This document shows positions 25,147 through 34,092 of a stretch of 64,000 nt of DNA, in pieces. This DNA comes from Mesorhizobium sp. B4-1-3 (lineage in GTDB: Bacteria > Pseudomonadota > Alphaproteobacteria > Rhizobiales > Rhizobiaceae), in the NCBI RefSeq assembly GCF_006439355.1, contig NZ_VFTG01000006.1:1-64000 (forward strand). The letters are read 5' to 3'. Position 1 is the first letter of the stretch; every line of letters starts with the position of its first letter. The notes under the pieces are model-generated. The model made no database searches, was not told where the DNA came from, and worked only from the letters and a program-made list of their open reading frames with translations. The translations under genes were made by a program, and so were the position numbers.

Positions 25147-26013
25147 ATGACCAGCGACGCCGAAATCCAGACCGTCCTTCCCGCCTTCGCTTCCGGCAAC
25201 GTCGCAGTCGTCACCGGCGGCGCCAGCGGCATCGGCCTTGCCGCCGCGAAACGGTTCGCGGCGCTGGGCATGAAGGTGGTGCTTGCCGACATCGGCGGCG
25301 TGCGACTTGATCAGGCGAAACAGGCGATCGCCGCGATCGCCGGCGACGACGCCGTGCTGCCAATTCCCACCGACGTCTCCAAGGCGGGAGAGGTCGACCG
25401 GCTGGCGGAACTCGCTTACGGGGCCTTCGGCGCGGTGTCGGTGCTGATGAACAATGCCGGGGTCGGCAACAATCCAGGCAAGCCCTGGGAGAACCGCGAC
25501 GCCTGGAAGCGGCTGCTCGACATCAATTTCTGGGGAGTCGTGCATGGCGTCGAGGCCTTCGCGCCGCGCATGCTCGCCGCCGGGAAACCAAGTCTCATCA
25601 TCAACACCGGCTCCAAGCAGGGCATCACCACCCCACCCGGCAACCTCGCCTACAACGTCTCCAAGGCCGGCGTGAAGACTTTTACCGAAGGGCTGGCGCA
25701 CGCGCTGCGCAACGAGCCTGGCGCGAAAGTGTCGGCGCATCTGCTGATCCCCGGTTTCACCTATACCGGCCTGACCGAGGGCGCGGCCGAAAAGCCCGCC
25801 GGCGCCTGGACTGGCGAGCAGGTGATCGACTTCATGCTGGAATCGCTGATCGACGACGATTTCTACATCCTGTGCCCCGACAACGAAGTCGCGCGGCCGA
25901 CGGATGAAAAGCGCATGGCCTGGGCGATCGGCGACATCATCGAGAACCGCCCTGCGCTGTCGCGCTGGCATCCCGATCACAAGGACGCATTCGCGGCCTT
26001 CATGAACCGCTGA
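25147..26013 (+). CDS. SDR-family NAD(P)-dependent oxidoreductase
   Basis: A 288-residue classical short-chain dehydrogenase. The cofactor motif TGGASGIG is at 23-30, NNAG follows the fourth strand, and the catalytic YNVSK supplies Tyr and Lys, with Ser in NTGSKQG. Asp at the end of strand 2 (VVLADIGG) suggests NAD preference. The C-terminal tail with DDFYILCPDNEV is longer than the minimal fold. ATG 25147 is chosen because AAGGA lies about nine bases upstream; an in-frame ATG three codons earlier (25138) is possible. The substrate is unknown. Confidence 0.9.
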   Translation: MTSDAEIQTVLPAFASGNVAVVTGGASGIGLAAAKRFAALGMKVVLADIGGVRLDQAKQAIAAIAGDDAVLPIPTDVSKAGEVDRLAELAYGAFGAVSVLMNNAGVGNNPGKPWENRDAWKRLLDINFWGVVHGVEAFAPRMLAAGKPSLIINTGSKQGITTPPGNLAYNVSKAGVKTFTEGLAHALRNEPGAKVSAHLLIPGFTYTGLTEGAAEKPAGAWTGEQVIDFMLESLIDDDFYILCPDNEVARPTDEKRMAWAIGDIIENRPALSRWHPDHKDAFAAFMNR

Positions 26014-26021
26014 CAGCCGCC

Positions 26022-26516
26022 TCAAGCCGCCGCTTTCTTCTTGGAGGCGTTCTTCCCGGCCGTCGCCTTCTTTGTGCCCGCGCCAGCGGTCTTGGACGGA
26101 TGTTTGGAACCGTTCCTCCCGGCCACCGCCTTATCGGCCGCCTTTTCGGCGATCTCGCGATCATGGCGTTTTGCCGCCGTTTCGCATTTCGAGCGAATCT
26201 CCTCGACCTCGGATTCCGTCAGATGTTCGATGCCGATGAAGTGGTTATGGGCGCGGCTGACCCTGATCAGCTCGTCCAACTTCGCCTGGATCGCCGCGCC
26301 GTCGCGATTTTGCGTGTTCTGGATCAGGAACACCATCAGGAAGGTGATGATGGTGGTGCCGGTGTTGATGACCAGTTGCCAAGTGTCCGAGAAGCTGAAG
26401 AACGGTCCACTCAACGCCCATGCAACCACGATCGCCACGCAAATGGCGAAGGTGGACGGCAGACCCGCCAGATGTGCCACCTGGTTGGCTATCCGCGTAA
26501 AAACTTTCTCGATCAT
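26022..26516 (-). CDS. Low-affinity iron permease-like membrane protein with Lys/Ala-rich tail
   Basis: A 164-residue protein. The N-terminal 95 residues match the low-affinity iron permease-like family (FTRIANQVAHLAGLPSTFAICVAIVVAWALSGPFF, then WQLVINTGTTIITFLMVFLIQNTQNRD, then LDELI) with two membrane helices. A helical region follows, then a strongly basic C-terminus from about residue 130 made of Lys, Ala, Gly and Thr, like histone H1 tails. Transport has not been shown for bacterial members of this size. The start is ATG 26516 after GAGGGAG; the longer frame to 27263 overlaps the barrel gene and is not credible. Confidence 0.82.
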   Translation of the reverse strand: MIEKVFTRIANQVAHLAGLPSTFAICVAIVVAWALSGPFFSFSDTWQLVINTGTTIITFLMVFLIQNTQNRDGAAIQAKLDELIRVSRAHNHFIGIEHLTESEVEEIRSKCETAAKRHDREIAEKAADKAVAGRNGSKHPSKTAGAGTKKATAGKNASKKKAAA

Positions 26517-26795
26517 GCAACTCCCTCGAACCGTGAATGCGCAGGCATTTGCACAGAAACAAGCTGCCGCAAGTTCCGGTTCCGCGGGATCGAGTTTTCG
26601 TGCCCGCACGCTGCTGCAATCGGCTACACGCAGAAAGCGCAGGCACACTAAAAAACATCTTATCCGTTTGTTTGCAATAGTGCCGATGCAGGCCAGAAAG
26701 CCTGTTCCTTCCGCTTCACGGCGGTTTACCTCCAGCCCCTTCCGCTGCGCCACCCCCGCATGGCGGAAGGGGCACTCACGATCAGAGCGCGGAGC

Positions 26796-28004
26796 ATGAC
26801 CATCGAAACGCCCCGTCCTGTCACGCGCTATCTTTCCTCCCGATTGCTTGGCGGCGCCGCGTGTCTCGGCCTTCTGCTGGCCAGCGCTGGGGCAAAGGCC
26901 GATCCCGGAACGGATCCGAAGATCACCGGCAGCATAGAACAGCACTGGACCACCAACGCGCTGGACAGCGATCGCGCCGTCACCGACTGGTACACGCAGC
27001 TGCGCGGTTCGATCGACCAGCAATGGGGCGACGCCGACGCCAATGCCAGCGTCCATGCCGATTTCGAGGCATCCCGCTACAACAGGGCCTCGATCGAGGA
27101 CGACCGCTCTCTGGCGCTGTCGGCGCAAGCCTTCCGTCGCCTGGAAGCAGGTTTCGAGTTGCGCGGAACGCTCGGCTATCGCGTGCTGAGCACCGGCGAC
27201 GATCTCGAGATCGGCCCGCTCATCATCGGCACGCGCGAGCTGAAGCAGATCCTCAGCGCGCAAGGGCAGCTCGGCATCGATCTAGGCAACGCGACTTCGC
27301 TCACCATCGAGGCCATGGAAAGCATCGAAAAGGTCGGCGATACCCATTTCCAGGACGATCTCATTTCGCCGACCAAGCTTCACGCCGACCGCATCCTTTC
27401 CCAGATCGCGGCAAGATTGACGCGGACCTTCGGCGAATATGCCTTCGGCGGCTCTACATCGGCACTGCTCGCCTCGGTCGAACGCGTCGGCTTCCCGCCG
27501 CTCCAGCTTTCCTTCTTCCAGTACACCGCGCAGGCCGAGGCGGCTTTCAAAGGTAAGGACGGCTCGAGTTTCGGCCTGGCGCTAGGCGCGCAGTATTTGC
27601 GTGGCGCGGACGGCATCTATGAGCGCGTTTTGCCGGCCTGGCAGGCAAATTTCGTCCAACCGCTGCCGAAGGGATTCGAGCTGCGCGGCACCTGCTTTGG
27701 CCGCTACGAAACGTCCGACACCGACGATCCGCTCGCCTCATGGCTGCGCCGCGCCGAGCTCGAGCTTGGCTTGAAGCTGCGCGAAAATCTTGCCGTCGGC
27801 ACCGGAATCTTTGCCCAGCTCAAGGACAATCTGCTGCTTGAGAATGTCGAGCGCAGCAAAGGCGTCTATGCCGAGGCGACGTGGGGCGCCACCAAGACGC
27901 TCAACATCGTGTTCCGTATCGATTACTCGCAGAAAGTAAAGACCATTCTCGACGAGCATGAAAACACGGTCGACGCCTTCGTCGGCGTGCGCACGAACAT
28001 CTGA
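26796..28004 (+). CDS. Predicted outer-membrane beta-barrel protein
   Basis: A 402-residue exported protein. A signal peptide runs through the hydrophobic LLGGAACLGLLLASAGAKA near residue 30. The mature part is built of alternating amphipathic strands (for example GSIEQHWTTNALDSD, DWYTQLRGSIDQQWG, FELRGTLGYRVLS, LNIVFRIDYSQKV) and ends in a charged and hydrophobic strand, as expected for a barrel. The mature start (DPKITGSIEQHWTTNALDS) resembles surface-exposed rhizobial porin-like proteins of unknown function. ATG 26796 follows CGGAG. Confidence 0.7.
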   Translation: MTIETPRPVTRYLSSRLLGGAACLGLLLASAGAKADPGTDPKITGSIEQHWTTNALDSDRAVTDWYTQLRGSIDQQWGDADANASVHADFEASRYNRASIEDDRSLALSAQAFRRLEAGFELRGTLGYRVLSTGDDLEIGPLIIGTRELKQILSAQGQLGIDLGNATSLTIEAMESIEKVGDTHFQDDLISPTKLHADRILSQIAARLTRTFGEYAFGGSTSALLASVERVGFPPLQLSFFQYTAQAEAAFKGKDGSSFGLALGAQYLRGADGIYERVLPAWQANFVQPLPKGFELRGTCFGRYETSDTDDPLASWLRRAELELGLKLRENLAVGTGIFAQLKDNLLLENVERSKGVYAEATWGATKTLNIVFRIDYSQKVKTILDEHENTVDAFVGVRTNI

Positions 28005-28047
28005 CGTTGGCGGCCAAGGCCGCCAGTCAGCGATCAGAAATGACAGA

Positions 28048-28072
28048 CAGGAGGGTGTGCGAGACCCTCCTG
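28048..28072. terminator. Hairpin between convergent genes
   Basis: CAGGAGGGT (28048-28056) pairs perfectly with ACCCTCCTG (28064-28072) over a 7-base loop. It lies between the stop of the barrel gene and the stop of the convergent small secreted gene, so it can end both transcripts. Neither side has a long U-tract. Confidence 0.6.
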
Positions 28073-28108
28073 CCCGTTATTGCGGATGCTAGCTGTCCGC
28101 GCTTCTGC

Positions 28109-28390
28109 TCAGTGCTTCTTCAGCGAGTAGTTGTTGCTGCCGACGTTGACGCCGATCCCGCTGAGGATACCGGAAACGACATTGGTCTTGTTGCCGTTCA
28201 GAATGCCCGAAACGACGTTACCGTTGAGGATGTTGTTGCCGTTGAGCACGCCATTCAACGCGCCGAGATTGACGTTCGGCGACACGTTGATGAGGCTGCC
28301 CGAGCTACCACCCCAGCCACCGGCGTAGGCGCCGGCGGGCGAGAAGGAAACAACAACAGCTGCCGTGAGTGCAAATACGAACTTCTTCAT
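28109..28390 (-). CDS. Small secreted Asn/Gly-rich repeat protein
   Basis: A 93-residue protein with a clear Sec signal peptide (MKKFVFALTAAVVVSFSPAG, cleaved after AYA). The mature 70 residues are a low-complexity stretch of Asn, Gly, Val, Leu, Ile and Ser built on LNG units: LNGV, LNGNNI, LNGNVVSGI, LNGNKTNVVSGI, LSGIGVNV, ending NNYSLKKH. There are no cysteines. This pattern suits a surface or amyloid-like fibre, or a small beta-solenoid, but that is inference. The start at ATG 28390 has AAAGGAGAG upstream. A 29-bp palindrome lies about 135 bases upstream of the start. Confidence 0.75.
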   Translation of the reverse strand: MKKFVFALTAAVVVSFSPAGAYAGGWGGSSGSLINVSPNVNLGALNGVLNGNNILNGNVVSGILNGNKTNVVSGILSGIGVNVGSNNYSLKKH

Positions 28391-28523
28391 GACTACTCTC
28401 CTTTGTTGCTTGCGGTGTTCCTTCAACTTCACCCCTGTATTACCTCCGAATTGATTTGTACATTTTGCGGAAATGCTTGCAACCGCAGAGTGGTGAATCC
28501 GATCTATACACGCCGTTTTACAA

Positions 28524-28552
28524 TTTTTAACGCTAATCTTTTACGTTAAAAA
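28524..28552. promoter_or_regulatory. Perfect 9-bp inverted repeat, operator-like
   Basis: TTTTTAACG (28524-28532) and CGTTAAAAA (28544-28552) form perfect arms 11 bases apart, a centre-to-centre spacing of 20 bp. It is AT-rich in a GC-rich region, upstream of the small secreted gene and just after the stop of the acetyltransferase gene. It may be an operator; a terminator for the acetyltransferase gene is an alternative. Confidence 0.45.
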
Positions 28553-28594
28553 CCTTGGTTACGGACAATGGTAAATCGATGGGGTGCAGGTAGA

Positions 28595-29236
28595 TCAGGG
28601 GGTATCGTGTTCCCAGCGATCGAGAAAGACTTCGATCGGCATGGCCTGCATGTCGGGAATTGCGCGCGCCAGTTTCTTGGGCGCCCAGTCCCACCAGGCG
28701 AGGGCTTCGATGCGTGCCGCGATTGTGGCGGAGAAACGCCGGCGCAGCGGCTTTGCCGGAACGCCGGCCGCGATCGTGTAAGGCGCGACGTCATGCGTCA
28801 CAACGGCATTGGCGCCGATGACAGCGCCATTGCCGATCGCGACGCCCGGCATGATGACCGCGCCATGGCCGATCCAGACATCGTGGCCGACACTGACCGA
28901 TTTTGCCTGCCGGCGCGCGCGGAATTCTGTGTCGACGCCCAGCCAGCGGAAATACTCGTTCGGCCGGTAGCTGACCTTGTGCTGCGTCAGCCGCTCGATC
29001 GGATGCTCGAGCGCGTTGATGCGGCTGTTGGCGGCGATCGAGCAGAACTTGCCGATCGTCGTGTAGATCGCCTCGCAATGGCGTTCGAAATAGGTAAAGT
29101 CGCCGACACTCACCTCGCGCAGGATCACCCGCTCGCCGATCGAGGCATAGCGGCCGAGCTTGCATCCCTTCAGCTCCGCGGTCGGGTGGATGCGCGGCTC
29201 AGGGTCCTTGAGGACGAGGTTTTCAGGACGGTCCAT
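28595..29236 (-). CDS. Hexapeptide-repeat acetyltransferase, phosphonate-associated type
   Basis: A 213-residue left-handed beta-helix acyltransferase. Hexapeptide repeats run through VSVGHDVWIGHGAVIMPGVAIGNGAVIGANAVVTHDV, and the His in the NALEHP region is a likely catalytic residue as in xenobiotic acetyltransferases. The start DPEPRIHPTAELKGCKLGRYASIGER and the end LAWWDWAPKKLARAIPDMQAMPIEVFLDRWE match, from memory, the family found next to phn phosphonate genes (sometimes annotated chloramphenicol acetyltransferase). No phn gene is in the window, so it is an orphan member and its substrate is unknown. Confidence 0.8.
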   Translation of the reverse strand: MDRPENLVLKDPEPRIHPTAELKGCKLGRYASIGERVILREVSVGDFTYFERHCEAIYTTIGKFCSIAANSRINALEHPIERLTQHKVSYRPNEYFRWLGVDTEFRARRQAKSVSVGHDVWIGHGAVIMPGVAIGNGAVIGANAVVTHDVAPYTIAAGVPAKPLRRRFSATIAARIEALAWWDWAPKKLARAIPDMQAMPIEVFLDRWEHDTP

Positions 29237-29303
29237 GAAGCGGCTTTACGCCGGCGGGGACCGCCCCGCAAGCGCGACCTGTCCCCGGATAAACCCTCGG
29301 AGC

Positions 29304-29789
29304 CTATTGCGGCTTGCCCTTGGTCCACACCACGTTCTGGCCGTAAAGCGGTACTGTCGTGACCGACATCTTCGCCGAGCCGTTCTGCACCTGGCGCGAA
29401 TGCGACAGATAGATCAGCGTCTCGTTCTTCTTGTCGTAGATGCGGTTCACCACCTGCTTCTTCCATATCAGGCTGAGGCCCTGCTTGAACACCTCCTCGC
29501 CGCCCTCGCTCATGTCGATGTCGCCGACGGTGATCGGCCCGGTCTGGCGGCAGGAGATCGAGGAATCGGAAGGATCCTCGAACCAGTTGCCCTTGTGCAG
29601 CCGGTCGATGATGCTGCGGTCGAAATAGGCGACGTGGCAGGTGACGCCGTCGACTTTCGGGTCCTTGATGGCGTCGATCATGATGTCGTTGCCGACCCAG
29701 TCGACACCCACTTTACCCACCTCGTCAGCCATCGCAGCGCCGGCGCTGAGGGCAAGAGATGCGGCGAACAAGCTGATCAGTTTTCGCAA
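29304..29789 (-). CDS. creA: CreA family periplasmic protein
   Basis: A 161-residue exported protein with a signal peptide (MRKLISLFAASLALSAGAAM, cleaved after MA) and the CreA body VGKVGVDWVGNDIMIDAIKDPKVDGVTCHVAY, SDSSISCRQTGP and SLIWKKQVVNRIYD. Two cysteines (in VTCHV and ISCRQ) may form a disulfide. Its role is unknown. The start is probably TTG 29789, which follows GAGGAGGCAACCA. It is followed downstream by the acetyltransferase with a 67-base gap. Confidence 0.9.
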   Translation of the reverse strand: MRKLISLFAASLALSAGAAMADEVGKVGVDWVGNDIMIDAIKDPKVDGVTCHVAYFDRSIIDRLHKGNWFEDPSDSSISCRQTGPITVGDIDMSEGGEEVFKQGLSLIWKKQVVNRIYDKKNETLIYLSHSRQVQNGSAKMSVTTVPLYGQNVVWTKGKPQ

Positions 29790-29873
29790 TGGTTGCCTCC
29801 TCGGTTGGCATTTGCCGATGTCAGGTGGGACAGGATCGTGGCGTTTGCAAGCCGCCGATGACTTACAACGAGG

Positions 29874-30377
29874 CTATGCCTGCCGGAAGGCCAACATCTG
29901 CCGCAGCACGTTTGACTTCAGCACGAAGTGCTGGACGAGCGCGCCGACCACGTGGAGCAGCACAAGATAGAGCAGCGCATTCTTGCCGACGACATGCACG
30001 AGACCCGCGCCTGGCACCTGCAGGAACCACGCCGCGGCGCCGGAAAGCGGAACGATGAAGATGAGCGCGTAGATCACCAGATGCGTCGCCCTGGCGAGCA
30101 GCCGCAGCGCCGGATGCTCCATCCCCGACACCGGCGGGACGCCGCGCATTGCCCGCAGCCACAGCCGCCAGGCGGCGAGCACCAGCACCGCAAGGCCGAG
30201 CACGACATGCATATAGGCGAGCGGCCAATCGCTGGCGGCGGCTTCCTGCCCACGCCGCAGCGCGCGCCACACATGCTCCATGCCGTCATGGGCAACGAAC
30301 TGGACCAGGATGAGCGCCGCGATGCTCCAATGCAGCCATATCTGGGTCTTCGAATAAGATATCGGCGCGCCGCCCAT
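29874..30377 (-). CDS. Cytochrome b561-type membrane protein
   Basis: A 167-residue four-helix membrane protein. It starts YSKTQIWLHWSIAALILVQF, the first helix of cytochrome b561 with a heme-ligand His. Further histidines lie in YMHVVLGLAVLVLAAWRLWLR, ARATHLVIYALIFIVPLSG and LLHVVGALVQHF, enough to bind two b hemes as in bacterial b561 quinol oxidoreductases. It is divergent from the SCO gene. The electron partner is unknown. Confidence 0.87.
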   Translation of the reverse strand: MGGAPISYSKTQIWLHWSIAALILVQFVAHDGMEHVWRALRRGQEAAASDWPLAYMHVVLGLAVLVLAAWRLWLRAMRGVPPVSGMEHPALRLLARATHLVIYALIFIVPLSGAAAWFLQVPGAGLVHVVGKNALLYLVLLHVVGALVQHFVLKSNVLRQMLAFRQA

Positions 30378-30577
30378 CGGGTTACTCCATCACCAACGTC
30401 TACGGAACATAGTTGGGAAGCCACACCGTTCAAATTAAGGATCGGTAAGGCTCCGCGCCGCGATCCGCCTGCCTGGCCGCTTGCGGCAACGCGACATCTT
30501 TGCGCCCACGGCGCCGACCCGTTAAGACTGTCGCCAAACTGGCTTTTAGCCTGAGCAATGGCGGCGGACATTCACTG

Positions 30578-31162
30578 ATGATGCGTTCAATCCTGATCGG
30601 CATTCTCGTCCTGATGGCGGCGGGAATCGGCTGGCTGACATTCGACTGGTACCGGGGCCATTATGGCGGCGAGCCCTTCGGCGCGCCCTTCACCCTGGTC
30701 GACCAGAAAGGCGCGCCGATCACCGAGGCCGCCTTCAGGGGCCACCCAAGCGTCGTCTTCTTCGGGTTCACCCATTGCCCCGAGGTCTGCCCGACGACCC
30801 TGTTCGAGCTCGCCGGCTGGCTGAAGACGATGGGCGACAGCGGCAAGAACCTCAACGCCTATTTCGTCACCGTCGATCCGGAGCGTGACACGCCGGAGAC
30901 GATGAACACCTATGTCAGCAACTTCTCCGACCGCATCACCGGCATCACCGGCGATCCGGACAAGGTGCATGCCATGGCCAAGGCCTTCGGCATCTATTGG
31001 AAGAAGGTCGACACCGGCGACGGCGACTACACGATGGATCACACGGCCTCGGTGCTGCTGCTCAACGCCAAGGGCGATTTCGCCGGAACCATCGCCTACG
31101 GCGAGAGCGCCGACACCGCCATCGCCAAGCTGAAGCGCCTGGCAGCCGGCGGCCAAACCTGA
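30578..31162 (+). CDS. SCO1/SenC copper chaperone
   Basis: A 194-residue membrane-anchored thioredoxin-fold protein that delivers copper to the CuA centre of cytochrome c oxidase. One N-terminal helix (about 4-20) anchors it with the domain in the periplasm. The copper motif reads CPEVCP with Cys67 and Cys71, and the third ligand is His155 in MDHTAS. DPERDTP is typical. The start is ATG 30578 or the next codon. Its stop overlaps the start of prmA by one base (TGATG), so the two are translationally coupled. Confidence 0.92.
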   Translation: MMRSILIGILVLMAAGIGWLTFDWYRGHYGGEPFGAPFTLVDQKGAPITEAAFRGHPSVVFFGFTHCPEVCPTTLFELAGWLKTMGDSGKNLNAYFVTVDPERDTPETMNTYVSNFSDRITGITGDPDKVHAMAKAFGIYWKKVDTGDGDYTMDHTASVLLLNAKGDFAGTIAYGESADTAIAKLKRLAAGGQT

Positions 31163-32034
31163 TGGCGCAGACCAGGCTCCACCTCACCGCCAACAAGGTC
31201 GAGGCCGACCGCATCTTCGCGGCGCTTGAGGCCGCCTTCGAGGAGGACGGCCTGCCGCTCGCCGTGCTGGAGCTCGATGAGGAAAAAGACATCCACGAAG
31301 TGTCGCTCTATGCCGATGGCGACGTCGATCCCGTCGAGGCGCAGGTCAGGGATATCCTCGCCGGTCTCGGCCTGCCGAAGGCCGTCGAGCGCGAGGTCCT
31401 TCCCGATGTGGACTGGGTGTCGCGCTCGCTGGAAGGCCTGAAGCCGGTGCGCGCCGGCCGCTTCCTCGTCCATGGTTCGCATGACCGCGCCAAGCGCCAC
31501 GCCGGCGACCTCGCCATCGAGATCGAGGCGGGCCTTGCCTTTGGCACCGGCCATCACGGCACCACCGCCGGATGCCTCGAAATGCTGGAGCAGGTTGTGC
31601 TGCGCGAACGGCCGCGCAACGCGCTCGACCTCGGCACCGGCAGCGCGGTGCTCGCCATCGCGCTGGCCAAGCTGGCGCATATCCCGGTGCTCGCGACCGA
31701 CATCGATCCGGTCGCCGTCCGCGTCGCCGCGGCCAACGCCCGCCTCAACCATGTCAAGGCGCTGGTCGAGACGGTGACGGCGCCGGGCTTCCACAACCCG
31801 ATCTTCGCCAGGCGCGCGCCTTTCGACCTCATCGTCGCCAACATCCTGGCCCGGCCGCTGATGCGGCTGGCGCCGGAAATGGCCAGGCACGTCAGGCTCG
31901 GCGGCTCGCTGGTGCTCTCCGGCATCCTCGACCGGCAGCGCGACGCGGTGATCTCGGCCTATGTCGGGCAGAGCTTCCGCCACGTCCGCACGCTCCACCG
32001 CGAAGGCTGGGTAGCCATCCACCTCAAGCGCTGA
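31162..32034 (+). CDS. prmA: Ribosomal protein L11 methyltransferase
   Basis: A 290-residue SAM-dependent methyltransferase that trimethylates ribosomal protein L11. The AdoMet motif [13 protein letters not shown] starts at 155, the substrate-loop FGTGHHGTT is at 127-135, and the NIL(A) catalytic tetrad appears as VANILARPL. The N-terminal L11-binding domain is about 90 residues. The start codon overlaps the SCO stop by one base. Confidence 0.95.
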   Translation: MAQTRLHLTANKVEADRIFAALEAAFEEDGLPLAVLELDEEKDIHEVSLYADGDVDPVEAQVRDILAGLGLPKAVEREVLPDVDWVSRSLEGLKPVRAGRFLVHGSHDRAKRHAGDLAIEIEAGLAFGTGHHGTTAGCLEMLEQVVLRERPRNALDLGTGSAVLAIALAKLAHIPVLATDIDPVAVRVAAANARLNHVKALVETVTAPGFHNPIFARRAPFDLIVANILARPLMRLAPEMARHVRLGGSLVLSGILDRQRDAVISAYVGQSFRHVRTLHREGWVAIHLKR

Positions 32035-32113
32035 GGCCGGGTTGCATCCAGCCGATCTGGCCCTGCCGAAATCGATTCCGGTTTTCAAGATCATGCGCTA
32101 CGGTCGCCGCAAG

Positions 32114-32214
32114 AGCATGATCCCGAAAAGTGGGAACCGGTTTTCGGAGAAAGATCATGCTCCAACAAAGAGTTAGATCGTGAAGGCGATTCAACGAAAC
32201 GCCATCGCGATCTA
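32114..32214. repeat. Two-palindrome intergenic mosaic element (RIME-like), copy 3
   Basis: The first palindrome pairs AGCATGATC (32114-32122) with GATCATGCT (32153-32161), with an inner CCGAAAA/TTTTCGG stem. The second pairs TAGATCG (32174-32180) with CGATCTA (32208-32214). It ends 20 bases before the aminopeptidase P start, so it lies in its leader if transcription begins upstream. Confidence 0.8.
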
Positions 32215-32234
32215 TCCACTCGAGGGAGCCAAAA

Positions 32235-34079
32235 ATGTTCCAGACCTTTGATTCCGCTGGTGATCCGGCCGTCGGCAAGCCGCGCGTGGCGCTGCTGCGG
32301 CAATGGCTGGCCGAGAACGGCCTGGACGGCTTCATGGTGCCGCGTGCCGACGAGCACCAGGGCGAATATGTCGCCGACCGCTCGGCGCGGCTGAAATGGC
32401 TGACCGGCTTTTCCGGTTCGGCCGGCGTCGCGATCGTGCTGCGCGACCGCGCCTTCATCTTCGTCGACGGCCGCTACGCGCTGCAGGTGCGAAATGAGGT
32501 TGATCTCTCGATCTTCACCGTCGAAAGCCTCATCGACAATCCGCCGGCCAACTGGATCAAGGACAATCTCGGCAAGGGCGCAAGGATCGGCTTCGACCCG
32601 TGGCTGCACACGATCGGCGAGATCAAGGCGCTGAAGGCGTCGGCCGAGCAGTCCGGCGCGACATTGGTGCCGCTCGACAGGAACCCCATCGACATCATCT
32701 GGAAGGACCAGCCGGAACCGCCGCGCGCGCCGGTCGAGATCCACCCGCAGAACCTTGCCGGCGAACTCGCCAAGGATAAGCTGGCGCGGCTGGCGAGGGC
32801 GATCGAGAAGGATGGCGCCACCCATGCGGTGCTGACCGATCCCTCGTCGATCGCCTGGGCCTTCAACATCCGTGGCGGCGACGTGCCGCATACGCCGCTG
32901 GCGCTCGGCTTTGCCATCCTCGCCGCCGACGGCAAGCATCAGCTGTTCATGGACCAGCGCAAATTCTCGCGGCAGGTCGCGGCCTACCTCACCCAGCTTG
33001 CCGATCCGCACGATCCAGGCGAGTTCGAAGCCGCGATCATCGAGCTCGCCAAGGGTGGCGCCAAGATCGCGCTCGATCCCGTGCTGGCAGCGGAGAAGCT
33101 CCGCATGCTGGTCGAGGACAATGGCGGCAAGGTCGTGCTGGCCGCCGACCCGGCGCGCATTCCCCGCGCCACCAAGAACCAGGCCGAGATCGCCGGCAGC
33201 CGCGCCGCGCATCGCCGCGACGGCGCGGCTGTCGCCAAGCTGCTGTGCTGGCTCGACCGCCAACCGCCTGGCTCACTCGACGAGATCGCCGTCGTCACCA
33301 AGCTTGAGGAAGTGCGCCGCCAGACCGGCGAGGAAACGCAGATGCCGCTGCGCGACGTCTCCTTCGACACGATTTCCGGCGCCGGCCCGAACGGCGCCAT
33401 CATGCATTACCGCGTCTCGCGCGCCACCAGCCGCAAGCTTGAGAGCGGCGAGCTGTTCCTGCTCGATTCGGGCGGCCAGTATCAGGACGGCACCACCGAC
33501 ATCACCCGCACCGTGCCGATCGGCGAGCCGACCGAGGAGATGCGCGAGCGCTTCACGCTGGTGCTGAAGGGCATGATCGGCATCTCGACGCTGCGCTTCC
33601 CCGCCGGTACGCGCGGCTCGGAAATCGACGCCGTTGCCCGCATAGCGCTGTGGAAGCATGGCTGCGACTTCGCCCATGGCACCGGTCACGGCGTCGGCTC
33701 CTATCTCGCCGTGCACGAGGGGCCGCAGCGCATCGCCCGCACTGGTACCGAAAAACTGCTGGCCGGCATGATGCTGTCCAACGAGCCCGGCTACTACAAG
33801 GAAGGTGCCTACGGCATCCGCATCGAGAACCTGATCCTGGTGACGCCGGCGGAGCCGGTCGAGGGCGGCGACATCGCCATGCACGGCTTCGAGACCCTGA
33901 CGCTGGCGCCGATCGACAAGCGGCTCATCCGCACCGATCTTCTGACGCGCGATGAGTTGCACTGGCTCGACCAGTATCATGCATGGGTGCTTGCCGAGAT
34001 CGGCCCGATGGTGGACGGCGAAACGCTGGCCTGGCTTGAGAAGGCCACGGCGCCGCTGCCGCACGACGCCAAGATTTGA
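32235..34079 (+). CDS. Xaa-Pro aminopeptidase (M24B family)
   Basis: A 614-residue metallopeptidase with three domains, as in eukaryotic-type aminopeptidase P1: two creatinase-like N-terminal domains (from about 20 and about 175) and a C-terminal pita-bread domain. Metal ligands are visible as Asp in LLDSGGQYQDGTTDITR (two Asp), His in AHGTGHGVGSYL, Glu in MMLSNEPGYY and Glu in RIENLILV. It removes N-terminal residues before proline in the cytoplasm. GAGGGAG precedes ATG 32235. The AT-rich orphan begins 13 bases after its stop. Confidence 0.94.
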   Translation: MFQTFDSAGDPAVGKPRVALLRQWLAENGLDGFMVPRADEHQGEYVADRSARLKWLTGFSGSAGVAIVLRDRAFIFVDGRYALQVRNEVDLSIFTVESLIDNPPANWIKDNLGKGARIGFDPWLHTIGEIKALKASAEQSGATLVPLDRNPIDIIWKDQPEPPRAPVEIHPQNLAGELAKDKLARLARAIEKDGATHAVLTDPSSIAWAFNIRGGDVPHTPLALGFAILAADGKHQLFMDQRKFSRQVAAYLTQLADPHDPGEFEAAIIELAKGGAKIALDPVLAAEKLRMLVEDNGGKVVLAADPARIPRATKNQAEIAGSRAAHRRDGAAVAKLLCWLDRQPPGSLDEIAVVTKLEEVRRQTGEETQMPLRDVSFDTISGAGPNGAIMHYRVSRATSRKLESGELFLLDSGGQYQDGTTDITRTVPIGEPTEEMRERFTLVLKGMIGISTLRFPAGTRGSEIDAVARIALWKHGCDFAHGTGHGVGSYLAVHEGPQRIARTGTEKLLAGMMLSNEPGYYKEGAYGIRIENLILVTPAEPVEGGDIAMHGFETLTLAPIDKRLIRTDLLTRDELHWLDQYHAWVLAEIGPMVDGETLAWLEKATAPLPHDAKI

Positions 34080-34092
34080 TTACGTCGAAGCT

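Noticed and set aside
26022..27263. 413-residue version of the iron-permease-like gene
   Set aside because: The extra N-terminus lies opposite the barrel gene and has no domain; ATG 26516 fits the family start.
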